In this document: one piece after another, positions 62,892 to 64,000 of the stretch
How positions within the stretch are numbered: the stretch's first letter is position 1
How the letters are laid out: every line of letters begins with the position of its first letter
Source of the DNA: Sporobacter sp942492735
GTDB taxonomy: Bacteria > Bacillota > Clostridia > Oscillospirales > Oscillospiraceae
DNA: 64,000 nt
Direction: 5' to 3'
NCBI GenBank assembly: GCA_942492735.1
Contig: OW818648.1
Coordinates: forward strand, 4,139,430-4,203,429
Notes under the pieces: model-generated
What the model was told of the DNA's origin: nothing
Database searches by the model: none
The model's input: the letters and a program-made list of their open reading frames with translations, nothing else
Position numbers and translations under genes: made by a program

Positions 62892-63107
62892 CTGGTGGAA
62901 CTGGGCTGAGTTGAACGGATAACATGTTGAAAATACCGCGTCATCCTCATATTCCCCGCCGTTTTGCAGAGAATATTAAGGTCAGTCACGTCGATTTTAA
63001 ACACATAAGGAGGAAAACGATGTTCAAACATGTTTGACTAATTATATAAAGCTCTGAAGTCATTGTCATGCAATTGTTTCTTTTGTTGAAGACAAGGAGT
63101 TGAATAC

Positions 63108-63908
63108 TTGAGTTTAATATCATTTTTCAAAAAGCTCGTCATTGTCGTCATTATAGGCAGTGTGTTAGGCGCGATACTCGGTCTTGCTTTAACCCGTTTT
63201 GACGAGGAACAACTGGAGATATTGGTACCTGGTTTAATTGCAATAGCCGTTGTTGGATATATTCTGTTTTGTATTTATGTAATAGTAAGATATTTCAAGT
63301 TCAGTAGTGAAGTAAACAGACTACTAAAAATTTTGCTGGAAGATATTGATGTTGAAAAATATATCGCAGAAACTAAAACTGCTATTATTAACACAAAAAA
63401 CAAGGTATACAAACTTCAATTATCGATAAATCTTGCAATTGGATATGAAGCAAACGGAGAATATCAAAAAGCTATTGAACATATGACAGAGATTAATATT
63501 AAAAGCGCGAATGTCAGGCATAAGGCTTTATACTATAATAACCTCGCGTTCTTCTATTCCGAAGTCGGAGATTCTCAAAAGGCAATCCAAATCTATTTGG
63601 ACGGGGAGCGCTCTATAAATAAGTTCTCCAAAAATCCCAACTTCAGCTCTACTTTCTTGCATACAAAAGCAATTATTGAATATTCAAAAGGGAATTTTCA
63701 ATTAAGTGAAGAATTGTTAGAAAAATCAAGATTTCAAGGGAAATTAAGTATTCATGGATCTACTTCCGTCAATCTCTATTTAGCAAAGATTTATATTAAA
63801 ACAGACAGAATCCAAAAAGCGATTGTGCTACTTGAATATAATATGATTCAAAAGCTAATGCCCAATATCATGGAGGAATCAAAAAGACTATTAGCAGAAA
63901 TTAAATGA
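63108..63908 (+). CDS. membrane protein with TPR-like repeats
   Basis: 266 residues from a TTG start, AAGGAG upstream. Two hydrophobic helices (about 9-28 and 42-62) are followed by a ~200-residue soluble domain with TPR-like helical repeats (IGYEANGEYQKAIEHM, YYNNLAFFYSEVGDSQKAIQIY, KIYIKTDRIQKAIVLL). It probably scaffolds protein interactions at the membrane. Base composition is AT-rich, like the preceding gene. The remaining 92 bases to the window end hold no gene I can support. Confidence 0.7.
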   Translation: MSLISFFKKLVIVVIIGSVLGAILGLALTRFDEEQLEILVPGLIAIAVVGYILFCIYVIVRYFKFSSEVNRLLKILLEDIDVEKYIAETKTAIINTKNKVYKLQLSINLAIGYEANGEYQKAIEHMTEINIKSANVRHKALYYNNLAFFYSEVGDSQKAIQIYLDGERSINKFSKNPNFSSTFLHTKAIIEYSKGNFQLSEELLEKSRFQGKLSIHGSTSVNLYLAKIYIKTDRIQKAIVLLEYNMIQKLMPNIMEESKRLLAEIK

Positions 63909-64000
63909 GCTCATGAAACCTCAAAAAGTTTGTTCTGCCTGATATTTTTCTCTGTTTTGCTAAAAATAGTATGGAACAGAATTACTATTAAATAAACAGG

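Overview
The window looks like a chromosome segment of an anaerobic, spore-forming clostridium-type Firmicute, perhaps Oscillospirales-like, with roughly balanced base composition. The evidence is strong Gram-positive ribosome binding sites with frequent TTG/GTG starts, a small acid-soluble spore protein, S-layer homology repeats, Rex, two [FeFe]-hydrogenase-family proteins, BaiCD/FadH-type Fe-S flavoenzymes and a TPP-riboswitch-controlled ThiT. No tRNA, rRNA, CRISPR array, phage or insertion sequence was seen. Species-level assignment is not possible by eye.

Layout. 1-2.3 kb: the end of an SLH protein, a VOC protein and a lipoprotein. 2.6-4.7 kb: a KtrB/KtrA potassium channel pair. 5-6.1 kb: an Fe-S aldo/keto reductase. 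6.1-10.7 kb: an apparently complete cyanophycin cycle (iadA-cphB-cphA). 11-15.8 kb: a group-B-like [FeFe]-hydrogenase protein, an NmrA-type reductase and the first of four FMN/Fe-S/FAD ene-reductases. 16-20.8 kb: a ribose-type ABC importer. 21-27 kb: a 2-hydroxyacid dehydrogenase, a B12-binding radical SAM protein, Tex and ThiT. 27.3-31.6 kb: a SASP, a Suv3-like helicase and ene-reductase 2. 31.7-36.3 kb: a hybrid histidine kinase, a Cys-rich small protein and a SARP-like response regulator. 36.4-40.5 kb: a redox/hydrogen-sensing module (rex, an NuoE-like ferredoxin with an apparent CTG start, a HydS-type PAS hydrogenase and a SpoIIE/PP2C phosphatase). 40.6-44.1 kb: a heterodimeric ABC exporter behind a leader with a 13-codon ORF and competing hairpins. 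44.4-51.1 kb: an HTH/membrane-protein pair, ene-reductase 3, and ene-reductase 4 followed by an orphan sugar-type binding protein. 51.3-55 kb: a second heterodimeric ABC exporter. 55-59.4 kb: small or unknown proteins and a coiled-coil membrane protein next to a bactofilin. 59.4-64 kb: a GNAT acetyltransferase, a DUF4317 protein, and two visibly more AT-rich genes (a glycosyltransferase-like protein and a TPR membrane protein).

How the genes may work together. The four ene-reductases, two ribose-type binding proteins, Rex and the hydrogenase proteins suggest a fermentative anaerobe that imports small glycosidic or aromatic-type molecules and uses unsaturated compounds as electron sinks; this is inference. 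The cyanophycin genes suggest nitrogen/carbon storage, possibly linked to sporulation.

The intergenic spaces are rich in long near-perfect inverted repeats. Several share a terminal GTAGGG motif with interiors that differ from copy to copy. Others belong to a GTCATTCCCGC type, an AAGGCTCC type and a GTCATCCTGA...CAGAATGAC type, and one has seeded an 18-bp tandem array.
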